A stretch of 64,000 nucleotides of DNA from Porphyra umbilicalis (lineage: Eukaryota; Rhodophyta; Bangiophyceae; Bangiales; Bangiaceae). The translations under genes were made by a program, and so were the position numbers. Under the pieces are notes generated by a model. It saw nothing but the letters and a program-made list of their open reading frames with translations. It had not been told where the DNA came from and ran no database searches. Shown in pieces: positions 9,143 through 22,200 of this stretch. How positions within the stretch are numbered: the stretch's first letter is position 1; every line of letters begins with the position of its first letter. Where the stretch lies: assembly GCA_002049455.2 (NCBI GenBank), contig KV918962.1, positions 62,001 through 126,000 on the forward strand. The letters are read 5' to 3'.

Positions 9143-11480
9143 GGTGGGTGGGGGGGGGGGAAGCCGCACTGGGTGTCGGTAGGTAGGAGAGGGGGCACAA
9201 GGCTTGCAGCACCCGCAGAGCGTCGTGAAGGGGGCGTCGGGGCGGGTAAGCGGAGCGGGGGGTGGCCAACAAGACGGTGGGCGCGGCAGCACAGGCGCGC
9301 CAGCGGACCGCCGCCACGGGCTGACGAAGTGAGGCGATCCCCGACGGTGGGGGCGTGACGTCGCCAAGGCACGTCGATCGCACGATAGGAATCTACCTGT
9401 TCAACCCGGCGATCCCATCCCAAAAAAGTGTGGGGGCCAATCGGACACTTTCGAGTGTGAAAGTACGTCTTGGGATCAAGTTGTGTGGCATTCGATTTCA
9501 ACGCCTGGCTGCTGCCGCCGTCGTCGACATGACCCGGTGTGTTGGGCTATGTTGCGGCCGCACGTGTTGGCTGCGCGCCAACGGTCCGTCTGCGCCGCCG
9601 GGCGCCTTGTTGCTGACGTCCAGCACAATGGACATTGCTCCCTGAGCCGCACGTCTGTGTGGTTGCTCTGTTTTTAACAAGGTTCGTTTGGATGTTCTCT
9701 CCTTCCGCCATCGCAATGGGTCGCTTGGCTCCCCTGTTTGCCCTTGTTGCTGCGTCGTCCACGGAACCTGCCTACGATGATCAGCGTGAATCTTCACTTT
9801 GAGCTGAAGCTTCGGCCACGAGCCGCTGCGCAAGTAGATACACTTTCCGCACCTCTGACAGTCTGAGGCATTGTTCCGTGTGGCTTCGTCCATGCGATAT
9901 GTGGGCACGGCGTGTTGGGGGGATGTGACGCTCGCTCCGTTCCGTTTCTGACGACTAACGACCGCTACGATGCTTGGTTGTATCATCTGTATGCCTCCCT
10001 TGCCCATTTTGCACCGCAGGCGCGTCCGCCAGCCAGTCAACCTCAAGACGGTGCGTTGCGTTGCAGCAACCATGCGATGACCGGCACACCTCCCTTTCGT
10101 GGACCTCTCTACTTGATGCTCAGCAAGATCCACCGGCTGCCCCACACCCTGCTCGTTGCGGCATTTTCCGTCGATGCCCATGCACCTGGGCGCCCCTGTC
10201 TCAGCCCGTCAAGTCTGTCCTGGTATGTTTGCACTCGTGAAGTGCCGTTGCTGTCCCCCCGCAGGTGTCACCCAAGGACGAACACAAACACTATTTCAAC
10301 ACTTGGACTGAAGTTGTATTGAATGATACAACGTGAAGAAGGTTTTTTATCCCGAGGGCACCCCCTGCGCCGCGCGTCAGGCGCGTCGCTGAGAGGAGGA
10401 CGACTGGGATAGCAAGCCCACTAACCTCAGCTCGCATCTTGTTCTCTGCTTATCTCGGCTGGACGTCTGCTGCTGTGGTGCTCTTGTTGGCTGTCTGTAC
10501 CGTTGCTCTGTGCTTGTGCAGGGGGTGCCGATGGACGTCCGTTGTGTCGCTTGACCTGACGAGCTGACTACTTCGTCCTTTGGGTTGCATCTGGTGCTGC
10601 GCCTCCGACACGGTACGTTTGCTACTCCGGTCTGTCCCGAAGCTGGTCGCGGCGTCGTGCGCTCCGTCTGTATGATGAACAAAGTACTTTACCGGGCTGA
10701 TCCTTCGTGATTGAGAACAATCTTTTGCATCTTTCTACTGACAGGACGGTGCCGCACCGCCGCCACACGGGCGATTGCGCTCTCTGCCTCTTGCACTGGT
10801 TGCATTGTTGTGCTGGCGCTCCGATGACTAACATGGCATTGGCGCCTCACTAGTCGAGTATGTCTCTCGGCCTTGCGCAGTTGTTGCAGGCTGTCTCTAT
10901 GTCATCATTGCTTGTAGTGGCACGCCAGAGCGCGTGTCAAGTTTGTGGAGCGCGTCTGCCGGCACGGCGACGTACACAGTGCCACTGCCTACGACAGTCT
11001 CGCGGCGGTTCCCTCTCCGGTCCGCTTGCTGGTTGACGTCGCCTCGACACCAATCACATGTTGGGGACGTGTGGCGCGCTGCATTGCCTTTGCCCTGCCC
11101 TCTATAAACGCGTTTCCCGGTCTCACCGTCACTCCACCTGTTGGGAATGCTTGGCCAGACGACCTTTCGTGCTTTGCGCCGTGCAACATCACGAACCGCC
11201 GTGGTGGCCTTGCGAGGCTCCGTCGGCTGACCCTCATCACCCGCACGCCTGGTGCACGAAGCCCCATGCAGCACGTGGGTGCCTGCGCACTGCACCAGCT
11301 GGCCACCTCGCTGACGTCTTCCCACTGAGACGTCACCCTGCGCGCGCGACCCGGCGGCGGCACAGCCCTGACGCCCCTTTCGTCTCGACAGCGCGCCGCT
11401 GGCGGGACCTGACCCCCCGCCCGCTTTCACGGCCTTCACGGGGCACCACTCGCCTGCCCGACCGCCCGGCGCCGACACCC
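9143..11480. other. 2.3 kb without a recognisable gene
   Basis: Base composition is more balanced than in the flanking genes, with many TG/CA-rich stretches. Open frames on both strands are short and lack consistent third-position G/C. I found no tRNA or rRNA. The stretch may hold the hisG promoter (from 9143), an unrecognised non-coding RNA or old decayed sequence. Confidence 0.4.
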
Positions 11481-12623
11481 TCACCCCCGCCCGACGGCCT
11501 CATTGTACAAGGCGAGCGCGCGCTCAAAGAGCACTCGCACGTCCGCCTCGCTCAACGCCACGCCGTCCATGGAGCCCGCCCACGCGGCAACGGCCATGGC
11601 CACAAACCGGTGGCCCGCCGCCAACGACGCGCGGCGGGCGGGCGGCAGCCGCTCCACGTGCGCGTCCGCGAGCACCGCCCGCACGGCGCCGTCGACGGTG
11701 CGGGCGACGGGGGGGGGGGGGGGGGATGTCGCGGCGACCACCGCCGTCGCGGTGGCGTCGCCACCGCCCGGGTGAGCGGCGGCGCCGCCGCCGTGTCGGC
11801 GGGCGACGGCGACCGCGTCAGCGACGGCGACAGCGTCGGCGGCGGCGAGGGCGGCGGTTGTCGCGGTGACCGCCGCCGTCGCGGTGGCGTCGCCACCGCC
11901 CCGGTGGGCGGCGGCGGCGGCGCCGTGTCGGCGGGCGACGGCGACCACGTCAGCGACGGCGACAGCGTCGGCGGCGGCGGTGGCGGCGACGGCGGCGGCG
12001 GGCGCGGCCGTTCCGCCGTCGGGGACAACCGGTCGGCCGTGACGACGCCCTCTGGTGGCGGCGCCGGCGGCGGCAGCAGCGGCGGCGGCGACGCGTGCCA
12101 CGCCACGACGGCGGCGCGGCTTGCCACCGGCCCCGCCACCGCCGGCAGCCGCACCGACGGCGTCGGGCGCGTCGGCGACCGCCCCACCGGCGGCGGCGCG
12201 CTCGCGTAGGAGGCGGCGGCGGCGGCCGTGGCGGCAGCGGCGGCCGCCGCCGCCGCCGCCACGGCCGCCGCCACGAGCGGCGCCGAGACGGCCACGGGCG
12301 GCAACGCCGTCGGCAGCGTCACGACCGCCGCCCGGCTGCCGACGGGGCCGTCGACGGCGGGGAGCCGCACGGGGCGGTGGGGGTGGGGGGCCCGACGGAT
12401 GGGGGGCGGGGGGGGGGAGTGGGGGGGGGGCGCCGCCCGGGCCGCCGCCGCTGCCGCTGCCGCGGCGACCGCCTCGGCAATGACCGCCGCGGCGGCGGTC
12501 GACGGCGGCGGGTGGGGGGGGGGGGGGGGGCGGGGGGGGGGGGGGGCGCCGCCGCTGCCGCCGCCGTGGCGGCGGTGGGGGGGAGGGGTCGTCCACCATG
12601 GCGGCCGGGGGGGGGTGGCCACT

Positions 12624-12660
<37 letters not shown>

Positions 12661-12960
12661 GTTGCAACGCCGGCACGGGGACCGCCAGTGGGTCGGCGCG
12701 GCGCGGCGGCGGCGGCGCCTCCCCCCCCCCCCCCACCCCCCTCGCCGCCCCGCACCTACTGTCGGTGCGGGGCAAGGCAGCCACGTCGCTGATTAGCGAC
12801 CGTCGTCGGGCGGGCGGCAGCGGCGGCGGCGGCGGCGGCGGTGGCGGCGGCGGGCGTCGCGCGGGGCGGCAGCGGCAGCGGCAGCGGCAGCGGCAGCGGC
12901 GGCGGCGGGCGTCGCGCGGGGCGGCGGCGACGCCGCCCGTCGTCGCGGCAGGCGGCGGGC
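11481..12960 (-). CDS. Hypothetical Ala/Pro-rich protein with a structured C-terminus, 5' end cut by the adjacent element
   Basis: Not recognised. The last about 75 residues read like a folded helical domain (AVRAVLADAHVERL, HRFVAMAVAAWAGSMDG, SEADVRVLFERALALYN, stop at 11481-11483). Upstream, after a G run at about 11711-11724, another frame continues as a long Ala/Pro/Ser-rich region (PTLSPSLTWSPSPADTA, VRLPAVAGPVASRAAVVAW). The GC-rich sequence ends abruptly at 12960, where a palindromic element end begins, and comparable GC-rich sequence reappears at about 23766. Inference: a host gene on the - strand interrupted by the 10.8 kb unit, with one homopolymer frame error. It contains an imperfect repeat of about 130 bases (11738-12000). 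Confidence 0.4.
11738..12000. repeat. Imperfect ~130-base tandem repeat within the Ala/Pro-rich gene
   Basis: A block containing GCCGTCGCGGTGGCGTCGCC followed by GTGTCGGCGGGCGACGGCGA occurs twice about 130 bases apart, with a further partial echo in GCGACGGCGACAGCGTCGGC. On the - strand it encodes the repeated peptide PTLSPSLT-x-SPSPADTA. Confidence 0.6.
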
Positions 12961-13070
12961 CAACAGAATGCTGAACAGCTGGCCTGATCGGCAACAGGCA
13001 AACAAATGCCCATCTGTTGTGCGGTCTGTTCGGGCAACAGAGTCTGAACGGAATATGATTCTGTTCGGTG
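12961..13070. repeat. Left terminal palindromic module of the 10.8 kb element
   Basis: Begins CCAACAGAATGCTGAACAG and ends GATTCTGTTCGG, giving an imperfect palindrome of about 110 bases. Internal TGTTCGGGCAACAGAGTC matches TGTTCGGCAACAGGGTC in the module at 23680-23762. Confidence 0.55.
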
Positions 13071-13384
13071 CGGCTGTTGACCTGTCTCGTGTGGGGATCC
13101 GTGCATGTGCCAGGACCTCGTGCGGAAACACGCTCTCGCAGGTGGATTAGGCGTGCGGTACGGAGCAAAGCGGCTTAGGTGTCCCTAATCGCTCCTTTGC
13201 TGAGACTTCTCGTCTGAGACGCGGGACTGGTTCATGCAGAGGTCAGGACTCCCTCTGCTCAATGCCAAGCCATTTGCGACGGCTTTTTCTGGACAGAGCA
13301 GCTGTGTCCATTTTGATTGCATGCCCGCCCTTCAAACCCACAGCCCACCATCGTGCGCCCCCGCCACGATCACCCCACCGCCCC

Positions 13385-13510
13385 GACGTCCCCGCCCCGA
13401 CGTCCCCGCCCCGACGTCCCCGCCCCGACGTCCCCGCCCCGACGTCCCCGCCCCGACGTCCCCGCCCCGACGTCCCTGCCGCGACGTCCCTGCCCCGACG
13501 TCCCCGCCCC
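13385..13510. repeat. 14-bp minisatellite, nine copies
   Basis: Nine contiguous copies of GACGTCCCCGCCCC span exactly 126 bases; copies seven and eight carry C-to-T or C-to-G changes. It lies inside the left part of the 10.8 kb element, downstream of the transposase gene. Each unit contains the palindrome GACGTC. Confidence 0.9.
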
Positions 13511-13786
13511 GGCCACCCGGCGATGCCAAAGGTACCACCCCCGACCCGCCGCGACCTCCCCGGCCCCTGCCACGCGGCAAGGCCAACCGTGACAAGCGGC
13601 CCCGCCGCCAAGTCGCCCTGGCGTCCCCGCCCCCGTGGCCCGTGCCGCCCGGTGTTCACACCGTTCCGCGGCCATTGCCATTGCTCCGCACCACCCGCCG
13701 CCCCGATGCCAATGACCCGCCGCCCCTTTGCACCGGCGGCCAACCGCCCGATATTTGCACAGCCCGGCGTCGGAGACCGCCGCTCG

Positions 13787-16700
13787 CTAGCTGCTTGGGT
13801 TGAGCGTGCGGGAGGTGAAAGGATAAAATCGGTTGGTGAAGAAGCGCGCTGCGTGACGCTCTGCAACATTGTCCGGAACGTTGGACGGCACGGCACACAA
13901 CCCGTGCCGTTCAGAGAGGTCTTGGAAGTCCGTCACAACGTGCTCCACCCGAAGCACACTTGTCAACGGCACACGGCAAAGGAGCGGCCAGTCATCGGCG
14001 GGCGTTTTGAAGTGCCACGCCATGCGCTTGCACCCGAACTTGGTTAGCGAGCAACGGGGGATAGACGCAACATCGTGCATGCGTCGGACCACAACAAAGT
14101 CATCCACAATGCCACCAAGCATGCGTACAACGAGCCGTACCAACCCCAGTTGCCGTTGGCCGCTCTCGTCGACGAACCAAATGTAGTCTTACCTTGGCTT
14201 TCCCAGGTGGGACTCCGTGGCGCAAGCCGTTTGAACCACAGAGGATGCCGCCCACTCGAACGTGCAGTGAAAGGTAAAAGATGACGACACAACTAAAGAG
14301 CAGCTGGCCTCCCTGGAAAGCAGCAAACCCAGACCCGCCATCCCAGGAAGCTGCTCAGCGTTGGCGACGCTGATGCGCAAGCCGCGGTGTGACCTTGATA
14401 ACGCCACAGTGGGATTCATCGCCACGTCGCCGGCATCGGCGTCATCCTCCAGCAAGCAATGGAGCCCGTCATCACCATCAGCGTGCTCGAGCTCCAGCTC
14501 CCTTACCTCACGCAGCACCTCGGCTTGCGCCTCAGCTGCCCTCATCATCTGCACCACCATTGTGGGACCGCGCCTATTGGTCCGCGTGTACATCTTCTTA
14601 CACGGGCCGTGTCGGGCCTCGTTCTCACTTGTGTCTCCCTCCAACAAGTTGCCGTTACCTAGCAGAGCCGCCAGGAGGTGGTTGGCCAGACGATGCGCCT
14701 TTGTCGTGTGGGTCGGCCCAAAGAGAAGGTCAACGTGGTCCACAATAAAGTCGCGCGCCTCATCCGCCAGGTCACGCATCTGCAGCTCCGACATATGGAT
14801 GGTGTCCGCCATGTTGTCGCCCATCAGGCGCCCGCCAAGCACCTCCATACGACAGTAGATTTCCAGCACCGCCATGTGCAACGGGTTGTCCCCGTAGAGC
14901 CGCCGGTACTTGTCCGAGGTGACGATGTTGGGCACGACAGGGTCAGGCAACACCTCCTCCGCTGCCTCGAGGGCGACACCATCAGGCTCGTGTCCATCGA
15001 ATAGTTCTTCGTTGTCTTCAGGCGAAGGCCGACGTTGCTCGACTGCTTGTGCTGGTGCTACATCGGCGTGGCGGGCGGATTGCTCTTCTGCGGGACCGCC
15101 GACACCCGCGATGATGTGGGACATCATCACGAGCCCATGCCGCCATAGCCGCCCCGTCATCTGCAACTGCTTCTCGGTCGGTGGCACAAAAAACCTGTCC
15201 CCAACATGATCAAGACAATAAAAACGCAAGTGGCCAAAAACCCACAATTCGCTGTGGTCAGCTCAGCAGGTGCAAGTTAGAGACATGCAATGCCAAGGTG
15301 TAACTGCACAAGGGGGCCCCCACAGGACAAAGAATGAGATGGTACTGACTGTACTCTGACAACAACAGAAACATATCCCGGTGGTGTCGGAGAAGGTACG
15401 CAGAGATGTCCTAGTTCCCACGCGCGCAGGTTGAGCGCTTCCAGTGTGTCCGGAACTGGCCCGAGACGAGCGTCCTTGCCTGCACACGCGACGCGCAGGA
15501 AGGAGGGGAAGCGCTGAGCGACTATGCGCACGACTCCAAGCTTCCAAACATGTAGGACGTCAAACGAGATGATGTCAAATAGCTGCTTGTTGTCGGTTGA
15601 CAACCCCCACACCGCACCAAGAGCGGGCACGAATGCGAGGGCGCTGTGCTCAGCACCCAGGTGCTTGCGCAGAGCAGGTCGCGGATCACGATCTCGGGCG
15701 ATAGCCCCTTCCAGCTGGGCGTCAAGGAGGGCAGTCACGTCCCTCCGAGGTGCCCCCAGCCCCGCATGTCCGCCCGCGACGCCCCTCCGAACCATACAGT
15801 GGGAGCAAAAAAACTCGCACCCATTGCCCATAAGGCAAACAACAGAGCGCTCTCTCCAAGTTGATCGGCGACCAGGCCCACAATGCGTGGCACCGCGAGC
15901 AACTCCTACTGGCCCGGGAACTCCACCGTGACCCCGGTCTTGCTCGCGTCGACGAAACGACGAAGAAGGATGGCAACGCACCGCTGCAAAACCGCATTGC
16001 GAGTGTCGCTCGCTCGGCGTCGTCCGGCCGCCGTTCGGGCGACGGGCTTCCCGACATTTGGGATGTAGCCAACGGTCACCCACTGCACAGTCCGGTCCCG
16101 AATGTTAACGACACGGGCCCGAGTTGGGTACATGTAATGCGCTCCGGACCAAGACACGACGGCCTCATCCACAAAGAGCTGCACACCCAAGACAAACGCA
16201 AGCGAGCCATGGCGCCGACGGACAGAGCGCTCCTCCGTTAGAAAAATGTCACTTTCCATCATCTCGGCTCGCAAGCGCGTGCCGTCCTGCCCAACGCCCA
16301 GCCTCTCCCCTCACAGCTGGACATGGCTCGCTTTCTTAAGCAAATCCATCACAGCAAGCAGGAGGTCCCGTGAGTAAAACGTATACACAGCGCCTTCCAC
16401 TTCCAACGGCGTCTCCTCCCAGAAGAGCTTTGAGAGCACCCGACGCTGCTCCCCCCGCACGGCCGCCACAAAAGAGTGATGAGTGGGAAAGACACGAGCG
16501 AGCTCGCCAATGTCGGGACTGTCACTGTCCACGTCAACATTTTCCTCGGCATGTGGTAGACGGTCCCGGTCGGCAGCAGCAGCAAGAACCCGATCTCGCC
16601 GCAGTCTTGGAGCACCACGACCACCAATGCGACGTCGTTCCGGACCCCCCCCCTTCTCTGTCATCTGCAAGACCGAGATGTACGCCATCTGGTCTGCCTC

Positions 16701-17303
16701 AGCGAGGCCCCGACCGCCAGCACTAAGTGCAAACTTGAGCGCCGCGCGAAGTAATGGTGTGTTGAACACCAAAGGTTGTTGCCCGATAGCGGGAGGGACC
16801 AACCGCCGCGTTTTTCCGGCTTCCGGCTTGGCCAGGTCGTAAGCCCAGATGCGCGACGCAGTCGATGTCTGGAAGACGTTTCGCGGCCGTGGGGTGGCGA
16901 GAGACCCGCGCATGTAGGCGTCACTGGGCAGGTGTATGACGCCGAGCCCTCCAAGTAGAGGATGCTCTGCGTCCGCGTCATCGCCAGATGCGGTCGCGGC
17001 GGCGGGAGAAGCAGCAGGCGCCGCGGGTGGGGGCGGGGTGCTCCGGTCGCCAGAAAAAGTCCTCCCCGAAGATGTGAGCTCCGCTAAGACCAAGGCAGCT
17101 GCTGCCTGGCGGCGCGCAGTTACGTCGCCGCGCGCGTAGAGTTCGACAAAGGCTGGCGGCGGAACAAGCCGATTTTGTCTCCGGTGACGAATGCTCATGT
17201 GGTGAGTCCGAGCCGCTTGGGTGACAAAAACCCTAGGGCAGAACCAACACAAGCAGGAGCCATGGTCCTCGCTGCCATTGTGGACGGTGGCATCCGGACC
17301 CAT
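13787..17303 (-). pseudogene. CACTA/Plavaka-like (TNP2-type) transposase, decayed
   Basis: Would catalyse excision and insertion of the surrounding element. Seen from the start at 17303: a C2H2 zinc finger (CWFCPRVFVTQ then HHMSIRH); a linker; a catalytic-core block LGVQLFVDEAVVSW, YPTRARVVNIRD and VGYIPN (about 16050-16190); NGCEFFCSHCMV; FDIISFDVLHVWKLGVV (about 15540-15600); and, after a probable intron near 15210-15320, LLEGDTSENEARHG (about 14620). The candidate acidic triad is the D of FVDEA, the D of FDVLH and an E of the last block. The C-terminal exon (IWFVDESGQRQLG to RFFTNRFYP) ends at 13787. In-frame stops fall at about 16311, 15904 and 14189, plus one frame change near 15850. Some could be unrecognised introns, but the copy appears broken. 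A paralogous C-terminus lies at about 47200-47530. Confidence 0.7.
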
Positions 17304-19295
17304 GTTCTGCTCCGTCCAATCACGAAACAGAAGAGGGCAGACCGAGACATGGCGTCGTAGGAGTTAGCAGGAAACTATAGGTGCAAGGGCGAGTGAAGCG
17401 AGGCGACGCCAGCGCGCCGCACACTTTGAGTCGAAAGGAAAGATACAGGACGAGGATGAAGGTGCAGGACAGAAGAAGTCGGGAGCTACGCGCGCGCGGG
17501 CGTAAATGTTGTGTGGGCAGGGGGGAGGGGACGGTAGCGCAGGGTCGGAGAGCCTCGTGTACCTAAAACGCGGACCCTCAAGCGCGGGTGGCTCTCCGCG
17601 CCACCGAGCGGCCGCGGTCCTCCCTGACACCGTGTACCGAGCACGCGGACCCTCAAGCGCGGGAGTGGCTCCCCGCGCTACCAAGCGGCCGCGGGCCTCT
17701 CGGCGGCGGGGCGCCCGGTCGAAGACGCGACGCCACGACATGCGGCACTCAGCGCCGCCTAGGGCAGGAGGTCCAGAGTCTGCCATGAGCATCCTGCAGC
17801 GAGGCATCAGGGGGAACCTCGGGCCCAGTGCCTGAGCATGCGGCTAACCGGAGCCCGACTGACAGAGTGTGGCGACTGCCAGTCAAGCTCCGTATCCACA
17901 CAAAGTGCCCGCCGTCAAGCACAGGCCTCTACAATGATGAGCACGGCGAGTGCGCTACGCCCGAATCGTGGGGTCGCCAGTCGGAAATAATCTGACAAAT
18001 CCTTATGCAACGCCAGTCGGCAAAAATCTGACATATCCTTGGCAACGCAGTACATTGCGAGCCCCGGCTTTTCAGATACTTGGATCCTCCTTTGCGGATT
18101 TCTCACGTGCCACCTGGTCCACATGAGAGGGTCTCTTCAAGAATGTGGACCCCCAAGTCACGTGAAATTGTACCATCGTAGTCAACCTCATGAGCAACTA
18201 GCGCCAGCAATGTCCCGAACTGCTCGACAGCCCGGAGAACCACGCTCCAGATTGACACCCGCCGCCCACCGCATCGAGCCCACGCACCCTGTCGCCGTCA
18301 TCTGCAAACGCTCGGTGCCACGACCTCTGTCCTCCCCACGAGCTACACGCCCCTCTCCCTTCCCTTTCGGGCCTTTACGCGTTTCCGCCATTGGTTTCCA
18401 TGCGCTTCTAGGGTGCTCAACCTGCCTCTTTCGTTGTCGCGCTCCTGCGCCACGGACGGATGGCGTCCCACCCCCCCCCCCCCCCCCCGCGCCACGCCCC
18501 TCCTGCCCCTGGCAGCCTCTGTCGTCGCCTCCGACGCCCCCCCCCCGCCGGCCTTGTGGATATACTTCTGAGTGCCACCCCTTCTCCCTCCCCCTCGCCC
18601 TGTCCCGTTTGTCATCGCTTTGGGCCACCCACTGTGCCGGCTTTGTGGGCATGTTTTGGAGTACAAGTGCCACCTCCTATCTCCCTCACACCCCGCTCAC
18701 CCTTCCATGCGCTTCCACCGGCCCCCCCCGGCCCGCTTGGCTGTGCGCCTGGTGTTTCGTGCGACCCCACCTCCATCCCTCTCTCCCACCGACGCTCCTC
18801 CCATTGCTTTGCACCACCCGCGGCGCTGTCCTTGTGGGTGCAACTCTGGCGTGAGTGCCACCTTTTCTTCCTCCGTGGCACCACGTCCGCCCGTGCATGG
18901 TGTCCAGCCCCCCCCCCCCCCTGTCCACCTTGGGTGTGGGTGCGCGTCTCTCGGAGCCACCCCACCCCCCCTCTCCCAGCACCATCCCGCCTGTCTCGTT
19001 TTTTCATGCCGCCGCACCGGCCCTTCACTGACGCTCTGGGGCCTATGATCAGGCCCCGCGGCTGCTTGTGCCATGCCAGCTGCCACGCGTGGTGCGGCCG
19101 GCTGTATCTTGAAGAGCGAGGGCATGTGCGGTGATCGTAGTTGTGAGCCGTCTCGACCACCCCAACCCCCCCCAACTCGGCCTCTTCCGAACCCTCCCTT
19201 CTGCTCCTCCGCTGCGGTCGCCGGTTGAATTCACATTGTCGCCCTACACGGTGTTATTGGGGCCCATCCCCCTGTTGCTGGTCGCTTTCAAGAAC
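17304..19295. promoter_or_regulatory. Shared region between divergent transposase and accessory gene
   Basis: About 2 kb with no convincing gene. It contains two copies of a 70-80 base unit (about 17560-17710; CGCGGACCCTCAAGCGCGGG in each) and a pyrimidine-rich field of imperfect repeats (about 18460-19000) in which GGCTTTGTGGG- and GAGTGCCACC-like phrases recur between long C runs. By position it should carry the promoters of both genes. Confidence 0.45.
18460..19000. repeat. C-rich imperfect tandem repeat field
   Basis: Phrases such as CCGGCCTTGTGGATATAC, CCGGCTTTGTGGGCATG and GTCCTTGTGGGTGCAAC are each followed by GAGTGCCACC or a variant and then a C/T-rich block, at intervals of about 100-130 bases. 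The copies are diverged. Confidence 0.55.
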
Positions 19296-22200
19296 ATGTC
19301 CACCATGGCGTCCCGTGCCGCGCGCTTGCCGGGGACGCATACGGATGCCGCCACGGAGGAGCACGTCATTGATGTCGACGCACTTCTGCAGGGCGCCTTC
19401 ACCCCGTCGTCAAAGGGCAAGGCGGTGGCCAAGAGTGAGCCCGTAGAGGAGGTCATTGACGAGCACAAGGCGGTGGCCAAGAGCGTGCCCGTCGGGGAGG
19501 TCATCGACGAGCGCAAGGCGGTGTCCAAGGGCAGGACGGTGTCTAACGGCGTGCACGTGGAGGAGATCATTGACGTGGACAACCCACAACTGTCGACTGG
19601 GTTGGTGCCTAGCTGCGCTGCTGGCTCGTCGGCTGCCGGCCAGCCGCAGTTGCCCCGAATGAGGTTTCTGGGGCGCTTGGCGTGGCCTTGTTCGACCAGA
19701 AGATGGACGTCATGGTGCAGGAGGCCCAGGGGGCCGAGACGGCGAGTGAGCCTTTTGGCGCGGACGCGACGTCGGGTGCAGCTGCTGGTGCCTTGTCACT
19801 GGGCGGCGCGCCAGACGCTCGCCCTGCCGGTCAAATGACGCTGGGCAAGGCGGTGGCTATAGCTCGTGCGGAGATTCTGGCGGAGCGGATCGAGCAGATG
19901 AACATGCCGTGGCCGCCCAGTGTGGCTGGGACGACGGCGCCGGCGGCGCCCGCTGGGACTTTGTCTCCTGATGCCGCCTCGTCGGTGCACGGGGGCGCCA
20001 CGTCGGTCGGGCTAAGTGCGTCAACTTCTGGTGCGCCGTCTGACGCGCGGCCCCGAAAAGTCGCGCGCCTGGCAGCGCCTGCTCTGGCGCTGGGCTCGGC
20101 CGCTATGCCGCCGCCGCACCGCACTCGCCCGCGATCGAAGTGGGACCGCAAACCCTTTGTGCGCAAGGCGGCCGTCATGTCGGGTGGACGATCTGTTCCC
20201 CGTGTGGTGGCTTGTCCGCCGTCGCCGCCGCCACGTGGCGGCCGGTCAGGGTACCGTCACTCCGGCGGCGCCTCTTCGGGCGCTGAGACGGGCTCGAGGG
20301 CTGAGCCAGGCTCGGGCACCGCAGCACATGGCGAAGGCGATGCGGAAGACGGCTGGGTCGTGGGCGGCGGCAGTGGGCAGGAGTCCGAAGGTGAAGCGGA
20401 CGCGGCAGTTGCTCGTGACGTCGACAAAGACGCAGCAGTTGCTCGTGACGTCGACCAGGACCCTGGAGCTGCTGCGGGGGGATGCAGTGCAGCTGCCGCG
20501 GCAGGTGCTCTTGCCAACCAGCTGTCTGCTCGAGGCCATAACCCTCGCCTTTTCCCAGCCGCGTGCTGGTTTCCTGGCGCGCCAGCTGTGCTCGCTGCTG
20601 CTAGTGTGCAGCATGCGGGGCTGCCCCCTATCGCTCCAGTCATCGCTCGAGGCATTCACCCAGCTCAACTCGACCGCGTCGCCAGTTCGCGCGGCTACCC
20701 CTCCGCCGCCGTCTGCGCCCAGCACGCAGGTGGCAATGCCGCCCGCTGTTGATGACGAGAGAAGTGAGGACATGGAGGACGACGAGCTCGTCATGGCCTA
20801 CGTGACCCCGCCCGCGTCCCCGGCGGCGGCAGCAACGGCTTCTGCGTCGCCCGGTCGCACGCGACCGTCCTTGGGCAAGCGCCGCCGCGCTGCCGACTCG
20901 CGCACAGTGCGTCGGGCTGTGGCACCTGGCGCTTCTTCAGGTGTTGCCGGCACTCAAGAGGAGAGTGTGACCGTGCAGGACGTTCTCGACGCTCTACGCA
21001 GCGGTCTTTCCTCCGTGCGCCGCGAGATTACACGCTTCCGTGGGGAGCTCGTCGTCGTTTAGTCCCATGCCGCGTCAACCCTTCGCCGTGTGGACGGTCT
21101 GGCTGCCGCGGCGGACCGACGTGAACCGGTCAATGGCGTTGTGCTCGAGCGTTTGGGGAAACTTGACAACGCGTTTGAGAACCTGCGCAAGCGTATGGCG
21201 CGTGCACCTGTAGCTGCCCCCACCGGTGACAAAGCTGGCGCGGACTGCGTCGCCCTTGTGGCGAAGATCAAGGTGCGTAAGATTGATCGTGCTCCTTGAG
21301 TTGTGTGGGTGCGGTTTTCTCGGGGTTGCATCTCTCATGGTCAGCTCTAACTTCCATGACCTATCTCGCTTTTCGCTCCTTCGATGCCCTACTTATCTTC
21401 ACGTCACGAACACAGGAGCTCCTCCACGAAGCGCTCGTGACCGAGATTCGGACGGCCCCCTCGTCGTCATTGGTCTTCCTGAGTATGCCCACCGTGAACT
21501 CTAAGTTTCTCGGTGTCGCTTCTCGCGTAATGGGCCTTTCGGAAGAAGACGCCGCGCAGAAGTTGCAGCAGAAGATGATGCTGCCGGTCCGCAAGCCAGC
21601 GAAGGGGCTGGCGATGGTGGTGGCCTACCAGTACGTCAAGCGGGTCGTGTGGCACCTCAACAGCTCCTTGTCTGCCGTATCCGTCACGACATTCGTCAAG
21701 CGCACCAACGCGATCAAGGGCATCGCCTCGTGGAGCTCTCCCTCGCCAACTTCCACGCGTCGGGTGCTAAAGCAGTCACCCGACGAGTGCCGGGACCTCG
21801 TCCGTGCCGATGCCTTCATCAAGGACGCTTTCGGTCGCATGGCCATGCTCGACGCTCTCGCCAACGTCATCGACAAACTGGACGGCACGGCGTCCATGGT
21901 GAGCTGGACGGGGCTCAAAAAGGCAACGCGTGTCATCCAGTGCCTATTTGGTCATGTTGCTAATGTGTCCTTCAGAGTGAGTTGGTAATAGCTTCTTTCC
22001 GTGTGCTCCGCATTCACTGCTTTGTTTGAGGTACGGTTTTCGGTTGCGCTTGTGGCTGACACCTGCATTTGTACGACACTGCCGAGCACCACTGAGATGT
22101 TCTGACCGTGCTAACATCTTCCTTGTGCACACATCTGGCTGCTGTTCTTACTCCGGGACTGACTGATTTTGGTTTCCTCGGTTCTCAGGTGCGTTCTTAT

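Noticed and set aside
11552-13168. A 538-codon frame extending from host DNA into the adjacent element
   Set aside because: It crosses the sharp boundary at 12961, so its N-terminal part belongs to different DNA. Only the GC-rich part is kept, in the hypothetical gene.
13385-13510. CRISPR-like regular repeat
   Set aside because: Nine directly abutting 14-bp units without spacers in a eukaryotic context; a minisatellite.
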